A stretch of 64,000 bases of DNA from Kingdonia uniflora. Taxonomy: Eukaryota > Streptophyta > Magnoliopsida > Ranunculales > Circaeasteraceae. Under the pieces are notes generated by a model. It ran no database searches. It was not told where the DNA came from and was given only the letters and a program-made list of their open reading frames with translations. The stretch's first letter is position 1. The number at the start of each line of letters is the position of its first letter. This document shows, piece by piece, positions 1 through 9,600 of this stretch. Location of the stretch: contig JACGCM010000715.1 of assembly GCA_014058105.1 (NCBI GenBank), positions 3,906,001-3,970,000 of the forward strand. The letters run 5' to 3'. A program made the translations under genes and the position numbers.

Positions 1-2
1 GC

Positions 3-167
3 GGTTTAAATAACAACAAATTAGGTAAGGACCAATGCACGTTTTGCAAGGAAACGGATCATTGGAAAATTGATTGTCCCACGCTTAAGATGGGAAAAAT
101 AGGAAAATTGGGTTCTTCTGCGAATTTGGCTCAGGACACGGAAACGGGAGGTAATGATTTTCATTGA
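3..167 (+). pseudogene. Ty1/copia gag fragment (zinc knuckle)
   Basis: An open frame entering from the left edge encodes a CCHC zinc knuckle (C-T-F-C-K-E-T-D-H-W-K-I-D-C, spacing CX2CX4HX4C), the RNA-binding end of copia Gag, and stops with TGA at 165-167. No copia protease or integrase follows, so it is a truncated remnant or the end of an element lying mostly left of the window. Seen: the knuckle with perfect spacing. Inferred: copia lineage, from the knuckle residues and downstream composition. Confidence 0.7.
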
Positions 168-243
168 CAAAGAACACCCGTCGCTACCTTATGACAAAAA
201 AACATGTCACTAAAGGTATGACACTTCCGTCCCTAAAAGCCAT

Positions 244-633
244 TTGAATACTAGTGAATGTGGATCTACTAGCTTGTATTCACAAAAGTCCCAGGATACA
301 AGCCCCTATAGAGATGTGTTTATCACTAGTTTGGCAAGTAATATTCCTAAAGAAATATCCTCATTTATTTTATGGGTGTTTATTCCACATTAATAATATA
401 ATGTTTTTTTGTTGAATCTACTCTCTATAGAATTACTTGGCCTTCTATTAGCAACAATAATTGTGAACAGGTTGGGTCGAAAGGTTTCAATGTCAACAAT
501 GTTCTTCTTAAGTTATATTTTCCTCCTCACTCTGGCGATCCATCAGCCCGTGAACTTAACAACTAGGCTTTTGTTTGAAGCTCACATTAACATTATAGGG
601 GAATCTACAGTTGTCTTTCTTTACACTCCTGAG
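244..633 (+). pseudogene. OCT7: Organic cation/carnitine transporter 7-like gene fragment (two exons)
   Basis: Two exons of a major-facilitator transporter are recognisable. Exon A (244-337) reads LNTSECGSTSL...YRDVFITSLA and meets a GT donor at 338. Exon B (431-633, acceptor TATAG at 426-430) reads ELLGLLLATIIVNRLGRK, then SMSTMFFLSYIFLLTLAIHQP and ...VVFLYTPEV, then a GTTAGT donor. This matches the plant OCT7 segment with an ExPGLLL helix and the MFS loop motif DRxGRK; here Asp is Asn. The exon A-B junction gives Lys where Glu is expected, consistent with a donor-side G-to-A change. The other exons are absent, and a small inverted-repeat element sits in the next intron. Called a fragment, probably captured or left by deletion; membrane organic-cation transport is known for the family only. 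Confidence 0.72.
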
Positions 634-704
634 GTTAGTTCTTCCTTCTCAACTTATTTATGTTTACTGCAACATATACCTCTTGGTTGTTACCAAATAT
701 TCTA

Positions 705-865
705 TTGGGCCGACATATCAGCCCCTGCCCTTAGGCGATATTGATAACCGTCAATGATAATTTGAACATATCGTTATATATGTTACCGATAAATTGGGAT
801 ATTCACGATTTTTGTAATTTTTTTGCAACAAAGGGGTGTAACTTATCATTGATATGTCGGCCAAA
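705..865. mobile_element. Small foldback/MITE-like element
   Basis: Inverted ends GGCCGACATATCA (708-720) and TGATATGTCGGCC (850-862) match over 13 bases, and 16 with one mismatch, around an AT-rich core of palindrome-like GATATTGATAACC/GGTTACCGATA-type words. No coding content. It lies in the intron after the transporter exon. No target duplication was found, so the class is unassigned. Confidence 0.45.
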
Positions 866-870
866 ATATC

Positions 871-983
871 ATATCTGTCTATTTTTTGGGTACTTGATGT
901 AAATAAAGATGATGTTTATTAGTTTGGGTATTCTTTCAGTGTATGTGTACATCTGTCTATTTTTTGGTTACTTGATGTAAATA
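871..983 (+). repeat. Direct repeat, 78-bp spacing
   Basis: The roughly 34-base block TCTGTCTATTTTTTGG...TACTTGATGTAAATA occurs at about 871-905 and again at 949-983 with few differences, so one 78-bp unit is duplicated. No coding role is visible. Confidence 0.6.
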
Positions 984-1299
984 GAAAGTTTAAGATTTTA
1001 TTAAGTATTAGTTATTGAAGTTTTTTGAGTTATTAGTTATTTTCTACAAGGTTAAATACTTATATGGGTTGTACTTGTATGTGGATCTATATCTTTAATC
1101 GGCAAGAACACTCACAGTTTGAGAAGATGATGGTTCAAATCCATCTGGATCTGCTTGATTGGATTATTATAGCAGAAATAAAAGTATTACAAATTTTTGT
1201 ATTGAGTATTATTTTTGGCATAATATATTACAAAATGCCTTTAAAATGGAAAATATTAATGCATGGGATATATGATGGTACTTACAAATGCTATTATAA

Positions 1300-1746
1300 G
1301 TAGGCGATATATTAAAAGAGTTTCAATAGCACAAAGTCAATGCTATCTATTGTCGATTTGTAATAACATTCAGTAAATGTTATTTTAAGTAAACAATAAC
1401 AACCAGTAAACACTGTTAATATAGCATTCTACGAATGTTATGCATTCATAACATGAAGAAAACAACTATTATAAAAAGGATAGCATTACATATTACAACA
1501 TACGAAAAATATTATCGTAATCTTTTCATAACGTTTTTTGACTGCTATTATAAGTAAACAACAACTTTCAATAACTGTTGTTAAAAAGTTTACAATAACA
1601 TTTTTAGAATGTTATGCTTTCATAGTATGCGTAAAAATACTATTAAAAGAAGGATAACATTGCATTATACAGCGGACAAAAATATTGCTATTGTAGCTTT
1701 TCATAGTATTTTTTGAATGTTATTATATGTATTTTTTCTTGTAGTG
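1300..1746 (+). mobile_element. CACTA (En/Spm-type) transposon 3' end with subterminal repeats
   Basis: The sequence TTTTTTCTTGTAGTG at 1732-1746 is the reverse complement of the canonical plant CACTACAAGAAAA terminus. Upstream lies a subterminal region dense in ATAACATT/AATGTTAT words on both strands, and a unit of about 165 bp (about 1390-1550 and 1551-1727) is present twice with divergence. Subterminal repeats of this kind bind the CACTA-encoded protein in known elements. The 5' terminus and transposase were not found, so this may be a non-autonomous or truncated element; its left boundary is uncertain. Confidence 0.65.
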
Positions 1747-2188
1747 CTAACCAAGCTTTGCGGCTTCTACACGTATGTTCTAGGCATACAACACTGACTA
1801 TATCGATCTCTATTGAGAACTTGGGCATCTTCCTTGATCACAACTATTACTTTGCTTCGTAGTGCGAATGTGGATCCAATACCAATTATGACCGCTAGAT
1901 TACCCTAGTACTATTCTCCATAGAGCATCTACTATGCTGATCAACATTCTTGAGACATTTGACGATATAGGTCACAGCGTCCAACTAAAACATTAGTCCT
2001 TCCTCTTAGCTTTATTGTCCAAAGCACATTCAACTTGAACAATCTCACGCTTGGATATGGGGCATTCATCTCGCTTCCAATATCAACTGACATGTAGGCA
2101 ACTCACTCTGCAAGCATTCACAATGGTGTTTGGATCATTTTTCAAGATCATCATAGGCTCTGAAGATAACATATGCCAAACGAACATT
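1747..2188 (-). other. Decayed 5' internal region of the minus-strand gypsy element
   Basis: This stretch lies immediately internal to the primer-binding site at 2189-2200, so on the minus strand it should be the untranslated leader or gag start of that element. I see no convincing gag motif, and the short ORFs on both strands look like chance. It stops where the CACTA end begins, suggesting that the CACTA insertion or a deletion removed the rest. Confidence 0.35.
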
Positions 2189-2650
2189 GCTCTGATACCA
2201 ACTGTCACGGCTCGACTCAGGGACACTTTTGCAGTGCCTGAAGCACAGCAGAATATAAGGCTGTACGATGTACATACACGTGTGGCTGAGCATGTACAAA
2301 CCTTCTTCACTAGGTGTGACGACGGCTATAAAATATACTCACGGATGCTAGGGCGACATCCGGATCATCATGGATACTCGTGAGGGGCCATCGAATATGT
2401 ATTCAGAATAGGCAAAAATGCTGAAGGTTCATTCAATAATTCCTATAACATAATCACTCGTGACTATGCACAAGAACGGAAGCATACCTGTCATGGTAGC
2501 GGATCTGGGTAGCTTAATATGTCGGGTCCCAAATATATTGGAAGGTGACGAGCCTGGACTAGCTGGGTGGTAGGCAACTCAAATAACATAGTCTATTTAT
2601 AAGGGGCAGTGCATCTCGGTTGGCTCATGGGACATAGCCGGGGCATATCG
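2189..2650 (-). mobile_element. LTR and primer-binding site of a Ty3/gypsy element
   Basis: On the minus strand the LTR ends ...CGTGACA (start of the match at 2203 on plus), followed by GT and the site TGGTATCAGAGC (2189-2200), complementary to the 3' end of initiator tRNA-Met. The GxCGTGACA-GTTGGTATCAGAGC junction is typical of plant gypsy elements. A minus-strand TATA (TTATAAATA) lies near 2592-2602. The far LTR end could not be fixed; 2650 is a minimum. The partner LTR is not in the window. Confidence 0.6.
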
Positions 2651-3379
2651 GGCTCACTATTCAGCCCTATCTGGAAAAGTGGCCCGCATTGCAAGGTAAT
2701 GTCTCATGGTATTTCCTATACCAAGGAAAACTCATGAACATCCATTGTGGATGGTCAATGAGTCAGGATCCTAGATGACCAAGCATTAAAGCTTATTTTT
2801 TTATGGGGAAGTTTGGACCAACTTCATCCTTAATATAGCTACAAAGTAAATACCTTGTCTCCAAAAGGAAATATCAAAAGTGGAGACGAAGCGTACTTGT
2901 CCCCTTAACCAAATTTGTTTTCAACAAAACTTGGCGTTTAGCTATATTAGGATATAAAGAACATATATCTAAGGTCTGAACTCAAAACGCTTTAGTAAAT
3001 TTCCTTGGCGTTCACTGGGGTATTACACTAGGAGCTTCAGATAGGTTGAAAAACTCTAAACTAGTCTAGGATTTTAAGGTCTTTAGTAATGAGTTTACAC
3101 TTCAAGTGAACAATTATAATAGGCAAAGATGGTTATATTTAAACTAGAGGGTATTAGTCAGAGGACGTTGCAGGAAACTATAACAATCGTGTGTGAAGTT
3201 AGATTCACCTTTTAAAAATAGCTTGAAACTTAAGTTGTCCAGACACAATCGATAATGGTGTGAATTATAATCGTGGATCAATCTAGTTTTAGTTCTTTAA
3301 TTAACTCCCTTCATGTAAAAAATCAAAATATAGTCGAAGATGCCAGCTATAAACGTGATAATAAGGAATGGGAGTATTA
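2651..3379. other. Unassigned repeat-like sequence
   Basis: No ORF of note and no recognisable domain on either strand. It may include the rest of the minus-strand LTR that begins at 2203, and it abuts the next plus-strand LTR. No terminal repeats or target duplications were identified. Confidence 0.3.
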
Positions 3380-3752
3380 TTAGAGGGGATTATGAAGATA
3401 TTAGAGTAGCCGCTAGGGGAGATATAATCGCATTTAAAATAACTAGTTTGTTATGAGCTATCCATAGGGGATCGATATGCTCAGGTCTACCTAGGGACCT
3501 ATGTCAGTTTGTGCACCCACCCATGACTCCATTGCACTCCTAGGGATAACCACAAATAGCTTACTTCTAGGGAATACAACTATCCTATTAGGGTTTCTAG
3601 AGAGTTATATATAGGTCGTTGAGCCTTCATTGTAAGCATACCAAGAATTAATAAGTTCTTTTTTTTCCCTACTTGTGTGTCTCTCTCTTTAAGTGCTTAG
3701 TAGATGCTTGCTAGGGATTTGGTTATAGCATATTATCAATACGAGGTGCTCA
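3380..3752 (+). mobile_element. Copia-type LTR 3' part and primer-site-like motif
   Basis: The segment has LTR architecture: a TATA-like AGTTATATATAGG near 3603, a pyrimidine-rich R/U5 region, an end ...TTATAGCA at 3730, then TATTATCAATACGAGG. A TTATCA-G/A-T-G/A-CGA motif just after the LTR also follows the other copia LTRs in this window (near 36162 and 36697), supporting the call. The LTR start is uncertain, and no partner LTR was seen. Confidence 0.45.
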
Positions 3753-4957
3753 TCCTTTTCCTACTAAAACCCTAGATCTCAAATCTCCTATCAAAACCCT
3801 AGGTTTATAATCTAAGATTAATACTTGAAGATCTAAAGTTTTAGTTGCTTTTCGAAACCCTAGTTTCAGTTTCGTGGAGGTTTGGTATTGTTTTTGGCTT
3901 TTGGTAATCAAAGATTTTGGCTTGCGTGATAAAAGGTTTCGATTTCGTAATCGAAAGGTTTCAGTTTTCACGAGGAACAAAGGTGGGACTCGACAGTCTT
4001 TTGTTTGGAACTCGGTAGGCTCGGTTGCTGACTCGGTAGGCTCGGTTTTGACTTGGCAGACTTGATTTTGACTCGACAGGTTCAGTACTCGGCTTGGCAG
4101 GCTCGACATCGATTCAGTTTCAATACGGTTTCAATTTTGTTTCGATACGTTTTACGATACGGTTTGCGTTTCGATTTCGATTTGGCTTACTGTTTTTTCT
4201 TGGTATTTAACTTAATTTCAAGAGGTAAACCCTAAACCTAATTTCTTTTTGCGATACATATATGTGGTACATAAGTGTTTGACACTTAATGTGATGCGTA
4301 ATTGTTTGGTATCTAACATCTAAACTAATATTATCGTGACGCGTAAGTGTTTTGCATCGATATTTATGTGGTATGAATTGTGATCGATAAAGGTTACGAG
4401 ATTATTTTTGCAAAAATAATGTGTTAGATCAATTTGTTGCATATATGGTTTTAAATAGCAGGATTATTCTATTTTTTTGACATATACAAAAATTGATTAT
4501 ATGGGTACATTTTCGGGGGTTATATGTTTCCCCTATTTTTGCTGTATATGATCGGTCTATATTTTTCGTACAAAAATTTTGGACCTAAGTTTCACTAGTT
4601 TTTATCTTAGTTTGATAAATTGAGGGGTAGTATCCATTTTTTTTACGTACAAATTTATCTTAATTTTCTCTACAAAATTAGAGTTTTTACAAAGAGGCTA
4701 ATTTGAGGGATTACAAGCCTTATTTTTTTCCTTACTATTGGAGATAGTTTTTATGGGGGATAATAATAACATGTGAAAAATGGTTAATGATGTAACATCT
4801 TTGAAACTTTAGTAGGAAATGATGCATCTGTAATTAAAACATTTTCGAGGGAGGAGATAGTATTTTTTGAAACTTTATTTATTGCTATTTAGTAACTAGC
4901 CTCTACAGAGTTAGGTAAATTTATTTTGACCTTACTTTTAATTGTTAAAACTTTTTT
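3753..4957 (+). other. Leader-like, low-complexity region after copia LTR
   Basis: Downstream of the LTR lies non-coding, repeat-rich sequence. From about 3940 to 4110, degenerate 15-20-bp units of ACTCGGTAGGCTCGGTT type repeat about five times, followed to about 4190 by TTTCGATA/GGTTTCAAT-like units. From 4240 on it is AT-rich with GTGATGCGTAAGTGTTT-like repeats. No gag frame is recognisable; short ORFs on both strands look like by-products of the repeats. Confidence 0.4.
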
Positions 4958-5781
4958 TTGTGGACAAAGACATGTGGCAGCCTCTTAAGATGGCTCCTAC
5001 ACGCGGAGGATTTCAAAGTGAATATCCGTTCATGCTTCTATTACCTTTTTAGTACCCTTAGGTATAAGAAAAATCAGTTTGAGGTATTCATGTGTCTATA
5101 TTTTACTTATAAATTTAATTTTTATCATTATCTATATTTCTGTTGGAAATATTTGTTTCCTTCCATTAGTACTGCATCAAAGATCAATGCACCCACTCCG
5201 TTGTTGCTATTGGGGAACCACCTTGTATATTTTTCTTACTGCTTTCAATTTTTTCAGAAGTACTGAAGTACTCGAGACTTAATTTTGGGGACCATAACAT
5301 TTTGAATCAGTGGTGATGCATGGGTCGAGTATTAACAAGGCGTTGACAAATGGTATATATTTGTTGTCGCTAATTAAAATAAAATACATGTATTGCTAAT
5401 TAAAAGTATAACATTTTGCTAATTAGTATCTTCGGTTCTAAAAGCTTATCACTATTCCAAGGTAACTATGTTTTTTTTTTCTAGATAAAAAATCTTGACC
5501 ATAGTTAACTTCTATTTTTGTTGTTGTAATATTCTCATTATTGATTTGTTAGGTGTTTTGTTAGCGTGGTTTCTGAATTTTTGACCAGCTAAAATTGGCT
5601 TAGCCAACATATGACCTTTGTAGACCAACATGATACATTGACATTTTCTATTCTCTTATCCGTTGCACATAAGTTTTTTTATTATCTTCTAAATTTTCAA
5701 TTATGATTTAATTTATATCAAACTATGCTGATTAAAATTGTGGATAACTTCCTTTTGACAAAATTTTCTTTTGTTTTGTAG

Positions 5782-5842
5782 ATTGACACTGATATTCTGT
5801 TTGGAAAAAATATTGGTTACAAGAGTCTCCTAGTCCTTTCAG
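5782..5842 (+). pseudogene. PGLP: Phosphoglycolate phosphatase-like exon
   Basis: A 61-bp exon flanked by TTTTGTAG and GTATGG reads IDTDILFGKNIGYKSLLVLSG. This closely follows the plant 2-phosphoglycolate phosphatase segment (V)GDR-LDTDILFGQN-GCKTLLVLSGV, part of the HAD-family motif carrying an Asp needed for Mg2+ binding. The enzyme dephosphorylates 2-phosphoglycolate in photorespiration (plastid form) or in the cytosol. No neighbouring PGLP exons (GKPS...MVGD upstream, C-terminal YTS motif downstream) were found, so this looks like an isolated, possibly transposon-captured exon. Splice phase fits a real gene. Confidence 0.6.
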
Positions 5843-6779
5843 GTATGGTTCATTCTTGGTGTATACGAGTATCTTATATTTCACTATACTACGTGTCGAG
5901 TAGCATTTGGTGGTATAGTGTCGCAACTTCTAAATATTTATACTCATGCTATGAATCTATACTTAATCAGGTGTTAATATTTGTAGTTGTTAAAATTTAT
6001 ATATACTATCAAGCCTCATGGTTGATATGACCTTAATGTGATATCCAGTTGTCGTGTGATTTATGTGGATTTCATAATCTTAGGAATTGGGAGTGTGCTG
6101 TGTGTATACTGGCCCTAAGTGCTCTCATATTGAAAGATTACATTATTCACTTGAGTGTTTATAAATTGTATATCTTTCTAGCAGGTATAAAATGGAAATG
6201 TTCAATTTACAGGGGAAGTGTTGCCAAATTTTTGGTATGATTTCTCCTATTTGATTTGCTTCTGCGCAAGACTCTGATATTGATGTAACGCGCCATTTAA
6301 TTTTTTATATTTTTTAGTTTCATAATGTGTACTTGATTTTGTTTAATCTTTTGGTTTGCAATTGTTTTTGAATGCTGCGGTTAAGGTTGTAACAATTTAT
6401 TTATTTTATTTCAGGTAGTTTCTTAACAACTATGGGAGTGATACAAGAAAGTGTTTATTGTACGTAAAGATATTGTTCGCGTGTCGATGGTTCTATGTTT
6501 AGTGCGTAAGAGGTTGGATAATTAATTTGAATGCTCAAGTTGCATTTAGTGATTGAACAATAATTTTTAATGTTCTAGGTGAATTGAGCCCTTATTTATT
6601 TAGATGGAATTGGTGTTTGTGGAATCTTGTAAATAAATTATCCTCTCTTTTAAATTAACTTGTGGTTGATGATTGATTTGTATTATCTAATAGAGGTGTA
6701 ATTTAAATTCTAAAAATGCTATATTTAGTATTACCTTATTTATGGACGATTTATTCTGTCTTTATTAATATTGTCGTTA
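5843..6779. other. AT-rich non-coding stretch after PGLP-like exon
   Basis: Several polypyrimidine-AG and GT pairs (for example around 6180-6235 and 6415) give it an intron-like look, but I could not extend the phosphatase reading frame. The short ORFs here are likely chance. Confidence 0.3.
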
Positions 6780-7263
6780 GCGGGTAAATTTTTGGCATCA
6801 GACTTTTACAGACAAACAAATCCGTCTCAAATGTTATGTATTAGAAATGGAATAATCTGTATCTATTACTATTGGCGTTGGTGAGAAAATTTGGCACCAT
6901 ACTTTTAGAGACAAACAAATTCGTCTAAAATGTTGTGTACTAGAGGCAAAATAAGCCGTCCCCAATAATATTGGCTCTGGCGGGAAAATTTGGCGCCATA
7001 CTTTTATTGACAAACAAATTTATCCCAAATATTATATATTAGGGACGGTTGCACTCCGTCCCCAAAGGAGTTGAAAAACAAAGACCTTTAGAGACGGTTT
7101 TTTGTCGTCTCTAAAGCTTTCCTTAATTGTATTAGAAACGGATGTGTCCATCCCTAATGTATTTGGGACACCACCCTAAAGGGACAACACTTTGCCGTCC
7201 CTAATAGCTGTAGGGACGGATTAGTAACTTTTGGCTCTCCCTAAAAGTTATTTTTCTTGTAGC
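6780..7263 (+). mobile_element. CACTA-type 3' end with subterminal repeats
   Basis: Three diverged direct repeats of about 90-100 bp (starting near 6780, 6877 and 6966; core AAATTTGGC.CCATACTTTTA.AGACAAACAAAT) are followed by inverted AGGGACGG/CCGTCCCTAA words and a terminus TTTTTCTTGTAGCG (7250-7263). This is one base off the canonical TTTTTCTTGTAGTG. Architecture matches a CACTA subterminal region; no transposase is seen. The 5' end is not identified and may lie left of the phosphatase exon. Confidence 0.6.
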
Positions 7264-8089
7264 GATGGAGAATCCCTGACATGAGCAAAAACGGAAATAC
7301 ACATTAAGATAAGAGCATTATGATCACCTGCATATTTTTGATAAGTATTCTAAGATGGTCATGTAGCACATTTATGCATATCATCATGCTCCAATTGCAC
7401 ATTAAACTACTACATCTCTCAAAAGGGGGAAAGTTTCATCTTCTGGTCTAGCTTTCTTCATCACAGATAATATGTAATTTGAGAAAAAGAAAATCTGGTC
7501 AAGAATGAGTTAAGGATAAAAAAAACTCGAGTCAAGTGCCCTTAATGATTGGAATTTCAAATTTAGTGCTGTATGGAGTTTATGCACCATTTGTCATGTT
7601 CTAACCTTTTGTGCCTATGGACCGATCCACTTTTGATAAGGATCATAATGTTAAAAAACTGTGGCATCCTAGGCTAAGGCCGAAGCCGTATTCTACACAC
7701 TTATACTGTGTAAAGTTACCAAATATTTTATAGTTACAACAATGACACTTGGATGAAACACATCGAAATAACTAATAGAAAAACTAGGTTAACATGTTAT
7801 GTCAAAGATAAAAAGGTATAAAACTACTAATCTCAAGCAGTACATACATAATGCTATCACAAGTTAGTAAGCCAATATATCCATGTGTTGAGTTTGATTA
7901 AGACTAATTGAAGACATCCAAATCAAAGTACCCAATTAAATAGAAAGTAAAAAAAATATACCTTGATCAGATAAAGTCATATCTGAGGCATGCAACTTCG
8001 TAAGTTCTCATCCTTTCAATTACTTGTGCTAGCATCACTGTTGCAAGTCTGCGACAAAGCAATAGTTGAAGCAAGACAATTCTAAAGAT
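7264..8089. other. Non-coding stretch without recognisable features
   Basis: AT-rich, with no domain, no sizeable ORF and no terminal repeats. It separates the CACTA end from the truncated gypsy polymerase. Confidence 0.35.
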
Positions 8090-8660
8090 TAAAACTAACA
8101 TTTTCAAGCCAAGTTTAAAGTTATAGGTATAACAATATTAGCAAGTATGCTTTGTGAAGACAGCTCGAGGTCTCCTAGATGGTCTGTGTGAAGTTTTCTT
8201 TTTATGAATATGTCGTCAATGTAGACTTCCACTATCTTTCCCAGTTGTTCTTCGAACATGGCGACGACCAGGCGCTGGTAAGTAGATCCAGCGTTCTTCA
8301 GGCCGAAGGGCATGATGGTATAGCAATATAAGTTCTGTTTAGTGGTAAAGGAGGTACACTCTTAGTCCTTAGCTACCAAAAGGATTTGGTTGTACCCAGA
8401 GTAACCGTCCATGAATGATAATCGCTCGTGTCCGGCCGTGGAATCCACTAGTCTGGTGATGAGGGGCATAAGGAAGGTATCCTTCGGACAATGCCTATTG
8501 AGGTCGGTGAAGTTGATACAGACCTCTATTTTACCATTCTTCTTAGGGATTTCCACCACATTCGCTACCCAGCGTGGGCTGCTCACCGGTATGATAAATC
8601 CCGCTTAGAGTAACTTTTGGATCTCATCGTTTATGACTCCCCGTAACTTGGGGGCTATTC
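8090..8660 (-). pseudogene. Tat-lineage reverse transcriptase fragment
   Basis: Minus-strand frames give SSPRWVANVVEIPKKNGK, then VCINFTDLNRHCPKDTF, the block GHERLSFMDGYSGYNQI (catalytic motif A, FMDGYSGYNQ), MPFGLKNAGSTYQRLV (motif B) and EVYIDDIFIK (YIDD, motif C). The fragment ends near TLNLA-stop-KC, where LxLNPxKC is usual. An in-frame stop lies after LLVAKD and another follows AKLL at the N side. The enzyme would have copied element RNA to DNA in virus-like particles; here it is broken and lacks RNase H. Confidence 0.8.
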
Positions 8661-9600
8661 GTCACAGTTTTTGTTTGACGGGTATAGCTTTGTTGTTTAC
8701 ATTTAAGTGATGACATGCCACGTTGGGATCGATGCTCGGCATTTTTTCGAACGACCAGGCGAAGACGTCCTTGTATTGCTGAAGGAGGGTAATAAGGTCT
8801 AAGCCCTCTTCTCTTATCAACAATGAACCAATATAGGTGGTTCTCGTAGGGCTGTCAAGGTTAATCTTATCGAATGAATTTATGAGAGGCGGCGTCTAGT
8901 CTCTGCTGAACGTGCTTATAACTGCATCATTCTAATCATAGGGTTGTTCATCAGTTTTCATTTGCATGCTGGGATGGCGAGGAACGGGGGACGAGTCCAC
9001 TGCCATGGGTTCTTTCCCTGTTCGTTACTATTCCCCAATCGTGATAATCTTCCCCTTTCTTTTTGAGTTCTCACGGGCTACCAATTTTTTTAGAGAGTTG
9101 GCATAACAAATATGGGCGATGACTTGGCAGCCTCGTATTTGGTACGTGCCAAATTTTGTGGGGAAGCATTCCTGATGATAGGAGGATGGTACTGCCTTCA
9201 TAGCATGGATCCAGTCGCGTCCAGGATACCATTGTAATAGACTGAGGGGCTGTTGATGACGATAAATGTAGTAGATACCATGACTGGTCTAGCCTTTACT
9301 TGAGTTACGAGTTCTCCCATGGCTCATTCGGTGGACCCGTTAAAGCCTAAAATCTATGTTTTGGATGGTGTCAGGCAATCTTGCATGTTCTTGTTCTTGA
9401 GGGTGTCATAATACAGTATGTTGGCTCCGCTGCCAGAGTCTACCAAGACCACAATCCAAATGACTAAGGCGTCGTCATGTGGATGGAAGACCGAACCCAA
9501 ATTGTTTTTCGTGAAGTAGATGGCCTGTCCAGGTTACGCTTCAGAGCCTACATTGATTTCGTGGGCCGTCTGTTGGTTCTCGCTAAGTCGGTAGCACTAC
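8661..9600 (-). pseudogene. Tat-lineage protease and linker, degenerate
   Basis: On the minus strand VDSGSGANILYYDTLK (near 9390-9435) is the retropepsin active site, where DSGSSADILFYD is typical of Tat elements. It is followed by TFIVINSPSVYYN (usual TFxVVDxPSAYNxILGRP), KAVPSSYH..CFPTKFGTYQIRG and ...QYKDVFAWSFEKMPSIDP, the spacer before RT. Stops and small frame changes interrupt it. The gag-protease-RT order and spacing are normal for the lineage. Confidence 0.65.

Noticed and set aside
168..243. A further CACTA subterminal region between the copia gag tail and the transporter exon
   Set aside because: GTCCCTAAAA and GTCGCTA words are present, but too few, and no terminus was found.
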